Below, one piece after another: positions 9,403-17,497 of a stretch of 64,000 nucleotides of DNA. The translations under genes and the position numbers were made by a program. Origin of the DNA: Flavihumibacter solisilvae (GTDB lineage: Bacteria; Bacteroidota; Bacteroidia; Chitinophagales; Chitinophagaceae); contig NZ_JSVC01000001.1 in assembly GCF_000814475.1 (NCBI RefSeq), forward strand, positions 248,001 to 312,000, in the 5' to 3' direction. Each line of letters opens with the position of its first letter. Position 1 is the first letter of the stretch. The notes under the pieces are model-generated. The model did no database searches and had not been told where the DNA came from. It saw only the letters and a list, made by a program, of their open reading frames with translations.

Positions 9403-9760
9403 GATTCCGCTGCTGTGAGCTGGGTTGGTTTACATCAGAAATGGGGATTTAGATTCCAACTCTGCAGAATTCAGATTAAAAATCAAATAGTTTCCCAACC
9501 AACAATTGATGATTTTTAGTTAGTTATGCCCCATTTCCCAAAACGGGAAACTTGCTTTGGCAATGTTTTTGAGTAGTATACCACATCCGTCAGCGTTTGG
9601 CATGTCTGCCTTCGTTCTACCCCCAATGATAACTTTACTTTTATTGCAGGATCAGTTACCAGACCTATCCATTATATTATTTTGAAGGGGAGAAAGTGGC
9701 CAACGGGAATGAACTCCGACTTAGGTATAAATTAATTGTACCCCCAATCCCTCAAAAAAA
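9403..9760. other. Intergenic stretch without a recognisable gene
   Basis: About 360 bp between the GH97 gene and a shared terminator. It holds two weak stem-loops: AAAAATCA (9478-9485) with TGATTTTT (9510-9517), and TTTCCC (9534-9539) with GGGAAA (9545-9550). A stop-free frame of about 55 codons lacks a start codon and is not distinguishable from chance. Nothing else supportable was seen. Confidence 0.5.
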
Positions 9761-9783
9761 CCCCGGTCGTTTGACGATCGGGG
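9761..9783. terminator. Bidirectional intrinsic terminator
   Basis: Ten-bp stem CCCCGGTCGT / ACGATCGGGG (one G-T wobble) with a 3-nt loop. It is preceded by seven A and followed by TTTT, so it can stop transcription arriving from GH97 (plus) and from the HxlR regulator (minus, stop 11 bp away). Confidence 0.85.
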
Positions 9784-9793
9784 TTTTGTATTA

Positions 9794-10189
9794 TTAATTA
9801 TTTTGGGTTGCAGCCTGCCGGCTATCCTGCCTTATTTTTTCACGGTGCATCGTTCCCCACTCCACAAGAGACTTCAGCAGGCCATCAAGTGTGTCGCTAT
9901 ACCCTGTAAGCTGGTATTCGATTACTACCGGCGATTTGGTGTACACATTCCGTTTGATAAAGCCATTCAGCTCAAGATCTTTCAGTTCATTGGAGAGCAC
10001 CCTGGCCGAAATGCCTTCAACTGTTCGTTGCAACTCATTAAACCGCATCCTGCCATGTTCTTTGATTGCAATGATGATCTTCAGCTTCCACTTCCCGCCG
10101 ATAACATAAAGCGTGTCTTCGACCGCTGACAGGGCTGCTGTACATGCGTTTGTCGAATGTTGTGGCTCATTTACTCCTGGATTTTCCAT
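9794..10189 (-). CDS. HxlR-family transcriptional regulator
   Basis: 131-residue winged helix protein. Cys16 lies in the N-terminal arm, followed by the family core GGKWKLKIIIAI, MRFNELQR, GISARVLSNELKDLE and a wing (IKRNVYTKSPVVIEYQLT). HxlR/MarR-like regulators often respond to electrophiles or quinones, sometimes through this N-terminal Cys. It is transcribed divergently from the DoxX-family gene, with a large nested palindrome between them, so it probably controls that gene and itself. Confidence 0.93.
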   Translation of the reverse strand: MENPGVNEPQHSTNACTAALSAVEDTLYVIGGKWKLKIIIAIKEHGRMRFNELQRTVEGISARVLSNELKDLELNGFIKRNVYTKSPVVIEYQLTGYSDTLDGLLKSLVEWGTMHREKIRQDSRQAATQNN

Positions 10190-10216
10190 CTTTTGTCTTT
10201 TACCCGCTAACCTAAT

Positions 10217-10258
10217 GGTTACTACTAACCTTTAGTATACTAGTAACTTCTAGTAACC
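10217..10258. promoter_or_regulatory. Nested palindromic operator between HxlR and DoxX genes
   Basis: Outer arms GGTTACTA (10217-10224) and TAGTAACC (10251-10258) and an inner perfect palindrome TAGTATACTA (10233-10242) share the same centre (10237/10238). An extra TAGTAAC copy lies at 10241-10247. The site ends 9 bp before the DoxX -7 element, where a bound repressor would block RNA polymerase. HxlR proteins bind as dimers to such AT-rich dyads. Confidence 0.7.
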
Positions 10259-10267
10259 AAAGGTAGG

Positions 10268-10275
10268 TAGTTTTG
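10268..10275 (+). promoter_or_regulatory. Bacteroidota -7 promoter element of the DoxX gene
   Basis: TAGTTTTG matches TAnnTTTG and lies 21 bp upstream of the DoxX ATG. No good -33 TTTG is visible; the expected place is taken by the palindrome half-sites. Confidence 0.5.
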
Positions 10276-10296
10276 TGAACACAAATCACATAAAAA

Positions 10297-10683
10297 ATGA
10301 AAACGACAAAAATCACTTACTGGATATCCACCGGCATTGTGGCGTTGATGATGACCTACTCGGCCCTGGCTTACCTGACCCAACCGATCATGGCGCAGGC
10401 ATTTGAGCACCTGGGATACCCTTCTCACTTCCGCGTTGAACTGGCTGTAGCCAAGATCATTGGTGTTGTTCTGTTGCTGGCACCAGTTGGACTGCTGGCC
10501 AGGCAACTGGCATATTCCGGTTTCGCTTTGGTCTTTATTTCGGCATTCATTGCGCATACAGCAGCGGGTGACCCGGTTTCAGCACGGATTATGCCGCTGG
10601 TCTTTTTGGCTATCCTGGCTGTATCCTTTGCTTCCTACAACAAATCGCAGCAGCAGAGCCTGAGGTTTAAAGCATCGGCATAA
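10297..10683 (+). CDS. DoxX-family membrane protein
   Basis: 128 residues with four hydrophobic helices (about 8-28, 45-65, 70-90, 95-115), the size and helix pattern of DoxX-like proteins. GIVALMMTYSALAYL and RVELAVAKIIGVVLLL are typical. Members are linked to thiol stress or quinone/oxidase complexes in some bacteria, but no activity can be assigned here. It is divergent from an HxlR regulator, a common pairing in Bacteroidota. A strong terminator follows 39 bp after the stop. Confidence 0.88.
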   Translation: MKTTKITYWISTGIVALMMTYSALAYLTQPIMAQAFEHLGYPSHFRVELAVAKIIGVVLLLAPVGLLARQLAYSGFALVFISAFIAHTAAGDPVSARIMPLVFLAILAVSFASYNKSQQQSLRFKASA

Positions 10684-10722
10684 AGCGTATAAGCCTGTCC
10701 TTACCCATTGAGGTGTAACGCG

Positions 10723-10751
10723 AAACCCCGTAAATCACAATTGCGGGGTTT
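10723..10751 (+). terminator. Intrinsic terminator after the DoxX gene
   Basis: Eight-bp stem AAACCCCG (10723-10730) / CGGGGTTT (10744-10751) continuing into a T run. Confidence 0.85.
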
Positions 10752-10873
10752 TTAATTGTGGTTAATCCTTATCGTTTCTGTACCGGAACGAAAAAATCAT
10801 AATAAGGATATTCATTAGCGCAGTAACGCTATTGCCGCCGGTTAACCCGAAGCCGGCGAGGGAGGAAAAAGAA

Positions 10874-10904
10874 AAACCGCTTAAGCAGATTGCTTAAGCG
10901 GTTT
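10874..10904 (-). terminator. Terminator of tRNA-Phe
   Basis: Perfect 14-bp stem, AAACCGCTTAAGCA (10874-10887) with its exact complement at 10891-10904, around a 3-nt loop. On the minus strand it starts 13 nt after the tRNA 3' end and runs into TTTTTC. Confidence 0.85.
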
Positions 10905-10917
10905 GATTTCATTTCTG

Positions 10918-10990
10918 TGGTGTGGGCCGGAATCGAACCGGCGACACAAGGATTTTCAGTCCTTTGCTCTACCAACTGAGCTACCGCACC
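10918..10990 (-). tRNA. tRNA-Phe (anticodon GAA)
   Basis: Read on the minus strand, a 73-nt cloverleaf starts GGTGCGG and has the D-arm AGCTCAGTTGGTAGAGC, an anticodon arm with loop CTGAAAA (anticodon GAA) on the stem GGA/TCC, and T-arm CCGGTTCGATTCCGG. The acceptor 3' strand is CCACACC with discriminator A; CCA is not encoded. The acceptor stem contains a C5-A68 mismatch; the other six pairs are canonical. Confidence 0.95.
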
Positions 10991-11027
10991 ATCCGTGATA
11001 AGACGGTGTTACCATCAAATCGGGACG

Positions 11028-11035
11028 CAAAAATA
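11028..11035 (-). promoter_or_regulatory. -7 promoter element of tRNA-Phe
   Basis: On the minus strand TATTTTTG fits TAnnTTTG, 37 bp upstream of the tRNA 5' end. No clear -33 element. Confidence 0.45.
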
Positions 11036-11096
11036 GGAGGTTTAACATAAAAAACCTCGGATTGTGAACATTATTTTCACAAAAAGTAATTCCTGC

Positions 11097-13388
11097 TTAC
11101 ATGCCATACTGTGCGAGGAACTTGATCCGCATGATCTTCAGCTGTTCCCAGGTAAAATTGCTATCGCTCATTTCCTCCTGTGCCACTTGCAAAGATGATG
11201 TTTCACAACCCTTGAAATAATCAAGGATTTCTTCCTGTTCATATTCATCGAGCATTTCATCAATAGCGTAATCCAGGTTGAGCTTTGTTCCGCTTGCTGC
11301 AATTGTTTCCATCTCTTCCAGCAGTGCATCAAGCCGCAGTTCCTTATTGCGGGCAATGGTTTCAAGCGGGATCCGTTTATCCGTTTGCTGGATGATATAT
11401 ACTTTCAGCCCGCTTTTATTCACTACGCTCTTCATCACGAAATCGTCAGGTTTAACGATGTCATTCTCTTCCACATATTTAGCGATCAGCTCAACAAAGG
11501 GCTTGCCATAGCGGATGGCTTTACCCTTGCTGACTCCCTGGCATTTATCCAGTTCTGCAACAGTTGTCGGATATATTGTGGCCATATCCTGAAGGGAAGT
11601 TTCAAGAAATATCACAAATGGCGGCAGGCTCTTTTTCTTCGCTTCTTTCTGGCGAAGTTCTTTCAGCAGCTCAAATAGTTTCTCGTCAGTTGCAGAAGCA
11701 CTTCCGCCTCCAGTTTCAACGCCCTCGTCGTCATCTTCATTAGCGTCTTCAAAAAGGTTATTGAGGACAATCTTAAAACTTTTCGGCTTTTTAAGGTATG
11801 CCTCGCCGGCTTTTGTTATTTTGATCACGCCATAGTCTTCAATATCTTTTGAGAGGAAGCCGGCAAGTAGCATTTGGCGAATCAACGTGCTCCAGAAATG
11901 ATCCGGCTTGTCCTTACCTGCACCAAACATTTCCAGGCTTTCATGGCGGAACATCTGGATCTGCGGAGTAAGCCGGCCAATCATGATATTCACTGTGTAT
12001 TCTGTTGCAAATCTTTCGTCAAGCAGCTTCACCAGCTTCAGGACCTTTACCGCATTCTCTTTTGCTTCAACCTGCTCTTTGGGATTCCGGCAGTTGTCGC
12101 AATGACCGCAATTCCCGTTTTCCCATTCTTCGCCGAAATAACTGAGCAGGATCTTTCGACGGCAAACGCCGCTTTCGGCATAAGCAACCGTTTCATTGAT
12201 CAGCTGGGCGCCTACTTCCCTTTCGCTCAGGGGCTTGTCGCGCATCAGGTGCTCCAGTTTGGCGACATCTTTATGGGAATAATACAGGATACAGTTTCCT
12301 TCGAGCCCGTCACGCCCGGCCCTGCCTGTTTCCTGGTAATAATTTTCAATGCTTTTCGGAATATTATAATGAATCACAAACCGTACATCCGGTTTGTCAA
12401 TTCCCATTCCGAACGCAATGGTAGCCACAATAACCTGGATATCTTCATTCAGGAACTGGTCCTGCCGTTCAGCCCTGAGCTTGCTGTCGAGCCCCGCATG
12501 GTACGCCACCGCCTTAATGCCGTTTGCTACCAGCACTTCTGCCAGCTCTTCAGTAGTCTTACGGTTCAACGTATATACGATACCGCTCTTGCCTTTATTC
12601 TGGACAATAAAACGGACCATGTTTTTAATGGTCTGCTCTTTTTTGATCTTCGGTTGGATTTCGTAGTAAAGGTTGTCGCGGTTAAATGACGAAATAAACA
12701 CTTCCGGGTTGCGAAGTCCCAGGTTTTTCAGGATATCACTCTGCACCTTGGGAGTCGCTGTGGCGGTAAGTGCAATAACGGGAATTTCTTCATTGATCTG
12801 GTCCATCATTTCACGAAGCCTGCGGTATTCCGGGCGGAAATCATGTCCCCATTCCGATATACAGTGTGCTTCGTCCACAGCAAAAAAGGAGATCTGCAGG
12901 TCACTGAAAAACTCAAGGTTTTCCTGTTTCGTCAGTGTTTCGGGAGCCACATACAACAACTTGGTCCGGCCGCCCAGAAGGTCGTCGTGCACCTCCCTGA
13001 TTTCTTTCTTCGTCAGCGTCGAATTCAGAAAGTGTGCAATGTCATCCTTGCTGCTATAACCTCGAACCAGGTCCACCTGGTTTTTCATCAGTGCGATAAG
13101 CGGTGAAACAATTATAGCCACACCGGGAAGGACCATAGCCGGTAGCTGGTAACAAAGGCTTTTTCCGCCGCCGGTCGGCATGATCACGAATGTATCCTTA
13201 CCACTGAGGAGACTCTTGATGATAGTCTCCTGCTGACCTTTAAATTTATTGAAGCCGAAATGCTCCTGAAGTGCGTCAGTCAATGACAGGTTTTCCGCAC
13301 TTAACGGTTTAGATTTTGCTGAAGGTTTTTTTGCCGCAGGTTTTGTTGCGGTGGTTTTTCGGGATTTTGTAGATGTTGCCATGCGCAT
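11097..13388 (-). CDS. recQ: ATP-dependent DNA helicase RecQ
   Basis: 763 residues; a second ATG (13382) is possible. A Lys/Ala/Ser-rich N-terminal tail (1-35) precedes the SF2 core: Walker A MPTGGGKS near residue 72, DEAHCISEWGHDFRPEY near 174, and the helicase C domain with HYNIPKSIENYYQETGRAGRDG. The RQC zinc site (Cys near 407 and CGHCDNC near 430), a winged helix, an HRDC domain (about 590-665) and a C-terminal HTH-like tail follow. It is a 3'-5' helicase of recombination and fork repair. Its length beyond 610-residue E. coli RecQ comes from the basic N-tail and the long C-terminal extension. Confidence 0.95.
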   Translation of the reverse strand: MRMATSTKSRKTTATKPAAKKPSAKSKPLSAENLSLTDALQEHFGFNKFKGQQETIIKSLLSGKDTFVIMPTGGGKSLCYQLPAMVLPGVAIIVSPLIALMKNQVDLVRGYSSKDDIAHFLNSTLTKKEIREVHDDLLGGRTKLLYVAPETLTKQENLEFFSDLQISFFAVDEAHCISEWGHDFRPEYRRLREMMDQINEEIPVIALTATATPKVQSDILKNLGLRNPEVFISSFNRDNLYYEIQPKIKKEQTIKNMVRFIVQNKGKSGIVYTLNRKTTEELAEVLVANGIKAVAYHAGLDSKLRAERQDQFLNEDIQVIVATIAFGMGIDKPDVRFVIHYNIPKSIENYYQETGRAGRDGLEGNCILYYSHKDVAKLEHLMRDKPLSEREVGAQLINETVAYAESGVCRRKILLSYFGEEWENGNCGHCDNCRNPKEQVEAKENAVKVLKLVKLLDERFATEYTVNIMIGRLTPQIQMFRHESLEMFGAGKDKPDHFWSTLIRQMLLAGFLSKDIEDYGVIKITKAGEAYLKKPKSFKIVLNNLFEDANEDDDEGVETGGGSASATDEKLFELLKELRQKEAKKKSLPPFVIFLETSLQDMATIYPTTVAELDKCQGVSKGKAIRYGKPFVELIAKYVEENDIVKPDDFVMKSVVNKSGLKVYIIQQTDKRIPLETIARNKELRLDALLEEMETIAASGTKLNLDYAIDEMLDEYEQEEILDYFKGCETSSLQVAQEEMSDSNFTWEQLKIMRIKFLAQYGM

Positions 13389-13594
13389 TGGTTTTCAAAC
13401 TCACATAAATACAGACTCTCATAAGATACCAAAAAAAGCGGCTGGTTACTGGTTAAGAACGATAAACTGGCCACTGCCAATGTTTCCTGCAGATGATGCC
13501 ACTTTTAATGGAAGGATGGCGAAATTAATAAAAAAATAAGCCGGTAGTTAGGCCGATTTGTTAATATATAAACCCTATACCCGGATTCATCCGA

Positions 13595-13610
13595 TTATAA
13601 CCGGTTATAA
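13595..13610. promoter_or_regulatory. 16-bp perfect palindrome between recQ and kdsD
   Basis: TTATAACCGGTTATAA is self-complementary over all 16 bases and sits 116 bp before the kdsD ATG and 207 bp before the recQ start. The rest of this 337-bp gap (13389-13725) shows no gene. The form suggests a dimer-binding operator; the regulator is unknown. Confidence 0.45.
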
Positions 13611-13708
13611 GCAGTCCCTGAGGGAAAACAACAAACAGTTTAAATAAACGTCTAATGTGTTTCGCAAAGATTGCGCTGAATGACCTTTTCACTTAATTAC
13701 CTATTGGT

Positions 13709-13716
13709 TACTTTTG
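13709..13716 (+). promoter_or_regulatory. -7 promoter element of kdsD
   Basis: TACTTTTG (TAnnTTTG) ends 9 bp before the ATG at 13726, implying a very short leader or a leaderless mRNA. Confidence 0.45.
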
Positions 13717-13725
13717 TCCCGCTTT

Positions 13726-14694
13726 ATGAACACGCAACAGATTCAGGCCATTGGCCGCAGGACCATCGAGCTGGAGACCGCATCGGTCAACGGCCTGCAG
13801 GCTTTCATTAATGAAGATTTCTGCAGGGCCGTACAGTCGGTTTACGACAGCAAAGGCAGGCTGGTAGTCAGCGGCATTGGCAAAAGTGCCATCGTCGCGC
13901 AAAAGATAGTAGCCACCCTGAACTCTACCGGTACTCCGTCACTCTACATGCACGCTGCGGACGCCATCCACGGCGACCTGGGAATGGTGCAATCTGCCGA
14001 CGTGGTTATGGTCATCAGCAAAAGCGGGGAAAGTCCGGAGATCAAAGTTCTGGTTCCGCTTCTAAGGAATTTCGGGAACACTCTTATCGGCATGGTTGGT
14101 AACGACCAGTCTTTCCTGGCAAAACAGGCAGACATTGTGCTCAATACAACGGTTCCCCAGGAAGCCTGCCCGAATAACCTGGCACCTACCAGCAGCACCA
14201 CAGCGCAAATGGTGATGGGCGATGCCCTTGCGATCTGCCTGATGGAACTGAGCGGCTTCAATGGTCAGGATTTCGCCAAATTCCACCCGGGAGGAAACCT
14301 TGGAAAAAAGCTCTATTTGCGGGTACGTGACCTGTATGTTCACAACCAGCGTCCGGCAGTCGCAGCCGATGCCGCGCTTAAAGAAATCATTATTTCCATC
14401 TCGGGCAACAGACTGGGGATTACAACTGTTGTTGATCCACAGGAAAGTGTCCTGGGTGTAATCACAGATGGTGACCTGCGCAGAATGCTGGAAAACGATA
14501 TTCCGCTGCAGGGTGTACATGCGCAGGATATTATGACCCACAACCCTAAAACCATCGTTGCCGATGCAATGGCAATTGATGCCCTTGACATTCTCAGGAA
14601 ACACGATATCACACAGTTAGTTGTAACGGACGACAATAAAAGATACCTGGGCGTCCTACATTTGCACGATTTAATAAAAGAAGGTCTTATCTAA
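13726..14694 (+). CDS. kdsD: Arabinose-5-phosphate isomerase (KpsF/GutQ family)
   Basis: 322 residues from the ATG at 13726; an in-frame TTG 12 bp earlier is less likely because it overlaps the -7 element. It has an N-terminal SIS sugar-isomerase domain (about 30-170, with SGIGKSA and the SKSGESPE motif) and two CBS domains (about 205-320). It converts ribulose-5-phosphate to arabinose-5-phosphate, the first committed step to Kdo for lipopolysaccharide. The next gene (manC) starts at the last base of its stop codon, so the two form an envelope-sugar operon. kdsB, a later Kdo step, lies at 46.9 kb. Confidence 0.93.
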   Translation: MNTQQIQAIGRRTIELETASVNGLQAFINEDFCRAVQSVYDSKGRLVVSGIGKSAIVAQKIVATLNSTGTPSLYMHAADAIHGDLGMVQSADVVMVISKSGESPEIKVLVPLLRNFGNTLIGMVGNDQSFLAKQADIVLNTTVPQEACPNNLAPTSSTTAQMVMGDALAICLMELSGFNGQDFAKFHPGGNLGKKLYLRVRDLYVHNQRPAVAADAALKEIIISISGNRLGITTVVDPQESVLGVITDGDLRRMLENDIPLQGVHAQDIMTHNPKTIVADAMAIDALDILRKHDITQLVVTDDNKRYLGVLHLHDLIKEGLI

Positions 14695-15776
14695 TGAACA
14701 AGCACAATTATGTGGCCATTATGGCAGGAGGCATCGGTAGCCGTTTCTGGCCAATGAGCCGTACCAATTACCCCAAACAGTTCCTTGATATCCTGAATAC
14801 GGGGAAGACCCTTATTCAATGGACATATGACCGGTTTGCTGATTTCATTCCGGCAGAAAACATTTTCGTCGTGACTTCCGATGAGTATTCGGATATAGTT
14901 GCAGAGCAGCTTCCTAATCTTCCAAAGGAGAATATACTTGGGGAGCCTTCACGAAAAAATACAGCACCCTGTATCGCCTATATTTCTTTCAAGCTGATGC
15001 AGAAAGATCCGCAGGCATCCCTGATAGTTGCACCTTCAGATCACCTGATCCTCGACACAATGGCTTTCAGGAAAGTCTGCCTGGAAGCCCTGAGTTTTGT
15101 TGGCAAACACAACGCATTCATTACCCTGGGAATCCAGCCCACGCATCCGAATACCGGTTATGGATATATCCAGTTTGAACAGCACTCCATCACGGACAAC
15201 GTTTACAAAGTGAAGACCTTCACTGAAAAACCGAGCCTGGAAATCGCAAAAACGTTCCTTTCGAGTGGCGAGTTTCTGTGGAATGCCGGGATTTTCGTGT
15301 GGCAGGTTAAAAATATTCTCACGGCTTTCGAGCATTACCTTCCAGAAATGTACGAGGTATTCGTGGCAGAAAAAGACAAGTTCAATACCGAGGAAGAAAA
15401 GGAAGCGCTGGAAGCCATCTACCCGCAATGCACCAATATTTCTATTGATTTCGGTATTATGGAAAAGGCCAACAATGTTTACGTAATTCCGTCATCATTC
15501 GGCTGGAGCGACCTTGGAACCTGGAACAGCGCCTACGATAATTTCAGCAAAGACTATTTTGATAATGCCGTTGCGGGAAATAATGTGGTGGTTATCGACT
15601 CAAAGAAATGCATGGTTCATGTGCCTGACGAAAAGCTTGTATTGCTCCAGGGACTTGATGATTTCATTATTGTTGACACCCCGGATGTACTGCTGGTTTG
15701 CCAGAAAACCAAAGAGCAGGAGATTAAGGAATATGTTGCTGAAGTAAAGCGCAAAAAGGGCGAAAAGTACCTGTGA
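14694..15776 (+). CDS. manC: Mannose-1-phosphate guanylyltransferase
   Basis: 360 residues. The nucleotidyltransferase signature AGGIGSRFWPMSRTNYPKQF is at residues 11-30, with SDHLI near 115, FTEKPS near 175 and WNAGIFVW near 205. It makes GDP-mannose from mannose-1-phosphate and GTP for polysaccharide or LPS synthesis. At 360 residues it has only the GTase domain, without the C-terminal phosphomannose isomerase domain of bifunctional ManC/AlgA. It overlaps the kdsD stop by 1 bp (TAATG), so translation is probably coupled. Confidence 0.94.
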   Translation: MNKHNYVAIMAGGIGSRFWPMSRTNYPKQFLDILNTGKTLIQWTYDRFADFIPAENIFVVTSDEYSDIVAEQLPNLPKENILGEPSRKNTAPCIAYISFKLMQKDPQASLIVAPSDHLILDTMAFRKVCLEALSFVGKHNAFITLGIQPTHPNTGYGYIQFEQHSITDNVYKVKTFTEKPSLEIAKTFLSSGEFLWNAGIFVWQVKNILTAFEHYLPEMYEVFVAEKDKFNTEEEKEALEAIYPQCTNISIDFGIMEKANNVYVIPSSFGWSDLGTWNSAYDNFSKDYFDNAVAGNNVVVIDSKKCMVHVPDEKLVLLQGLDDFIIVDTPDVLLVCQKTKEQEIKEYVAEVKRKKGEKYL

Positions 15777-15822
15777 CGCGGCATTCCAGCAACTCGTAAT
15801 TCTTACCGTTCATCATTTTTTT

Positions 15823-15855
15823 AAAATACCCGGCGATATTTGCGCCGGGTATTTT
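15823..15855 (+). terminator. Intrinsic terminator after manC
   Basis: Thirteen-bp perfect stem AAAATACCCGGCG / CGCCGGGTATTTT with a 7-nt loop, followed by ATTTT, 46 bp after the manC stop. Confidence 0.85.
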
Positions 15856-15980
15856 ATTTTTACCAGTAACATTCACAGATTGCCAGCAGGCATTCTGACC
15901 CAAAACTACCTGCCCTTTTTTTCCGTCGCAGCAAACGAATTTGTTTCGGCGGGGGTTATATTCCAGTAAAACCAAGCATC

Positions 15981-16370
15981 ATGACCCGGTTCAATTATTC
16001 TTCAGGAGCTCCCTGGGAAAACATCGTTGGATACAGCAGGGCTGTAAAGGTTGGTAATACTATTGAAGTTACCGGCACGGTCGCCATTAACGAAAGCAAC
16101 GAAGTGGTAGGCAAAGGCGACCCCTATACCCAGACAAAATTCATCATCGAAAAGATCGGACGCGTACTCGAAAGTGCCGGTTCCGGATTGAAGGACGTTG
16201 TCAGGACCCGTCTTTTCGTCACTGACATCAGTAAATGGGAAGAATACGGAAGGGCACACGGTGAGTTTTTTTCCCGTATCAGGCCCTGTACCACAATGGT
16301 GGAAGTTTCCGCACTTATTTCTCCCGAATATCTTATAGAAATTGAAGCCACAGCAATTGTAACCAGTTAG
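15981..16370 (+). CDS. RidA/YjgF family protein
   Basis: 129 residues. VEVSALISPEYLIEIEATAI and the Arg in VVRTRLFVTD (the residue that binds the carboxylate of substrates in active RidA proteins) place it in the Rid superfamily. The archetype hydrolyses reactive enamines/imines from PLP enzymes. It starts WENIVGYSRAVKVGN, typical of a non-archetypal Rid subgroup, so the exact substrate is open. It lies 27 bp before the AraC-type regulator gene and may be co-transcribed with it. Confidence 0.9.
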   Translation: MTRFNYSSGAPWENIVGYSRAVKVGNTIEVTGTVAINESNEVVGKGDPYTQTKFIIEKIGRVLESAGSGLKDVVRTRLFVTDISKWEEYGRAHGEFFSRIRPCTTMVEVSALISPEYLIEIEATAIVTS

Positions 16371-16397
16371 GACAACCTCCTATCCAAATTTCAACTC

Positions 16398-17315
16398 ATG
16401 CAGAAGCAGGTAACCTATTATGAAAACCTCGTTGATTCCTTTAAACATACTAGTTCAATCGAACCAACATCTCCGCACCTCGATATACAAAAGTTCGAAG
16501 AGATCCCGAACCTCATCCAGGACAGTGCAGGAAACCCTTTCAGACTGAATGCATTCGTGATAGGCTTCGTTACCGGGGGCAATTTCAAATTAAGTATCTC
16601 CAACGAGGCGTATGATATCTCCGCTAACCAGCTGTACTTCACATCACCCTGGCATATCCGGCAGTATTCCAACGTTCGCGACTGGAAAGGATATATCCTG
16701 TTCTTTACACCTGACTTTATCTTCCAGTATCCGCAGGGAGAATATATATTCAGGGAGTTCCGGTTTTTCCATACGGAAAACGGAATGGTGGTTCACCCGG
16801 ACCAGGCAAAGCAGGAACTGCTCCGCAGCCATCTCGACAATATGTATGTCCTTCTCCGCAGTGACCACCCGGAAAAAATGAAGATGCTGTTCCATTATAT
16901 CAATATCTTCCTGTACGAATGCAAGGCGGCGTTTTCTCAGAATAATCCGCAGACTTCCACTAAAGACACGACCCTGAATAATTTCCTGCATTCACTCAAC
17001 AATTACTTTATTGAGCTGAACAAGGGAAACATGGATAAGGCGCTTACGTTGAAATATGTAGCAAATGAAATGCACCTGCACCCAACATATCTCAGCAACC
17101 TGCTGAAGCAGCAAACAGGAAAAACAGCTGCGCAGCTCGTAAGGGAAAGACTTGTGCTCGAAGCACAGTCTTTACTTAAGAATACGGATATGACTGTGGC
17201 CGAAGTGGCATATTACCTTCATTTCAAGGACAATTCCAACTTTGCAAAATTCTTCCGTCACCAAGTTGGGGTAAGTCCCTCTGACTACCGCGAGCAGGCA
17301 AAAAACCCGGGTTAA
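16398..17315 (+). CDS. AraC-family transcriptional regulator
   Basis: 305 residues. The N-terminal part (about 30-170) is a cupin-like sensing domain (GFVTGGNFKLSISNEAYDI, LYFTSPWHIRQY). The C-terminal 100 residues hold two helix-turn-helices, LKYVANEMHLHPTYLSNLLK and MTVAEVAYYLHFKDNSNFAK, ending FRHQVGVSPSDYRE, the AraC/XylS signature. The ligand and targets cannot be read from the sequence. It is close behind ridA, and a terminator follows. Confidence 0.93.
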   Translation: MQKQVTYYENLVDSFKHTSSIEPTSPHLDIQKFEEIPNLIQDSAGNPFRLNAFVIGFVTGGNFKLSISNEAYDISANQLYFTSPWHIRQYSNVRDWKGYILFFTPDFIFQYPQGEYIFREFRFFHTENGMVVHPDQAKQELLRSHLDNMYVLLRSDHPEKMKMLFHYINIFLYECKAAFSQNNPQTSTKDTTLNNFLHSLNNYFIELNKGNMDKALTLKYVANEMHLHPTYLSNLLKQQTGKTAAQLVRERLVLEAQSLLKNTDMTVAEVAYYLHFKDNSNFAKFFRHQVGVSPSDYREQAKNPG

Positions 17316-17446
17316 TCAGAAAAATTTACCATATAAAATCGATATGCTACCCCCCGTTAGAGCTAATAGCAGACTAACTTCAATATGCAGTCTGTAAGCA
17401 GCAGACTGTAAAACCTCTTCTTCATGCAGGTTTTAGGGTGGTCCTT

Positions 17447-17473
17447 AAATAGAGTCCGATCCGGGCTCTATTT
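17447..17473 (+). terminator. Intrinsic terminator after the AraC-family gene
   Basis: Eleven-bp stem AAATAGAGTCC / GGGCTCTATTT (one wobble) with a 5-nt loop, followed by T4 and TTTGCG. The preceding 130 bp hold a CAGACT/AGTCTG repeat cluster (about 17360-17410), purpose unknown. Confidence 0.8.
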
Positions 17474-17484
17474 TTTTGCGTCCC

Positions 17485-17492
17485 TATCTTTG
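17485..17492 (+). promoter_or_regulatory. -7 promoter element of the aminotransferase gene
   Basis: TATCTTTG (TAnnTTTG) ends only 5 bp before the ATG at 17498, right after the terminator of the previous unit. Confidence 0.5.
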
Positions 17493-17497
17493 CTCAC

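Noticed and set aside
9570-9740. Stop-free frame of about 55 codons in the GH97-HxlR gap as a gene remnant
   Set aside because: No start codon, no recognisable domain, and the length is within chance for this composition.
11037-11058. Seven-bp hairpin between recQ and tRNA-Phe as a recQ terminator
   Set aside because: It overlaps the likely tRNA promoter, has a long A/T loop and is only 38 bp after the recQ stop; too weak to call.
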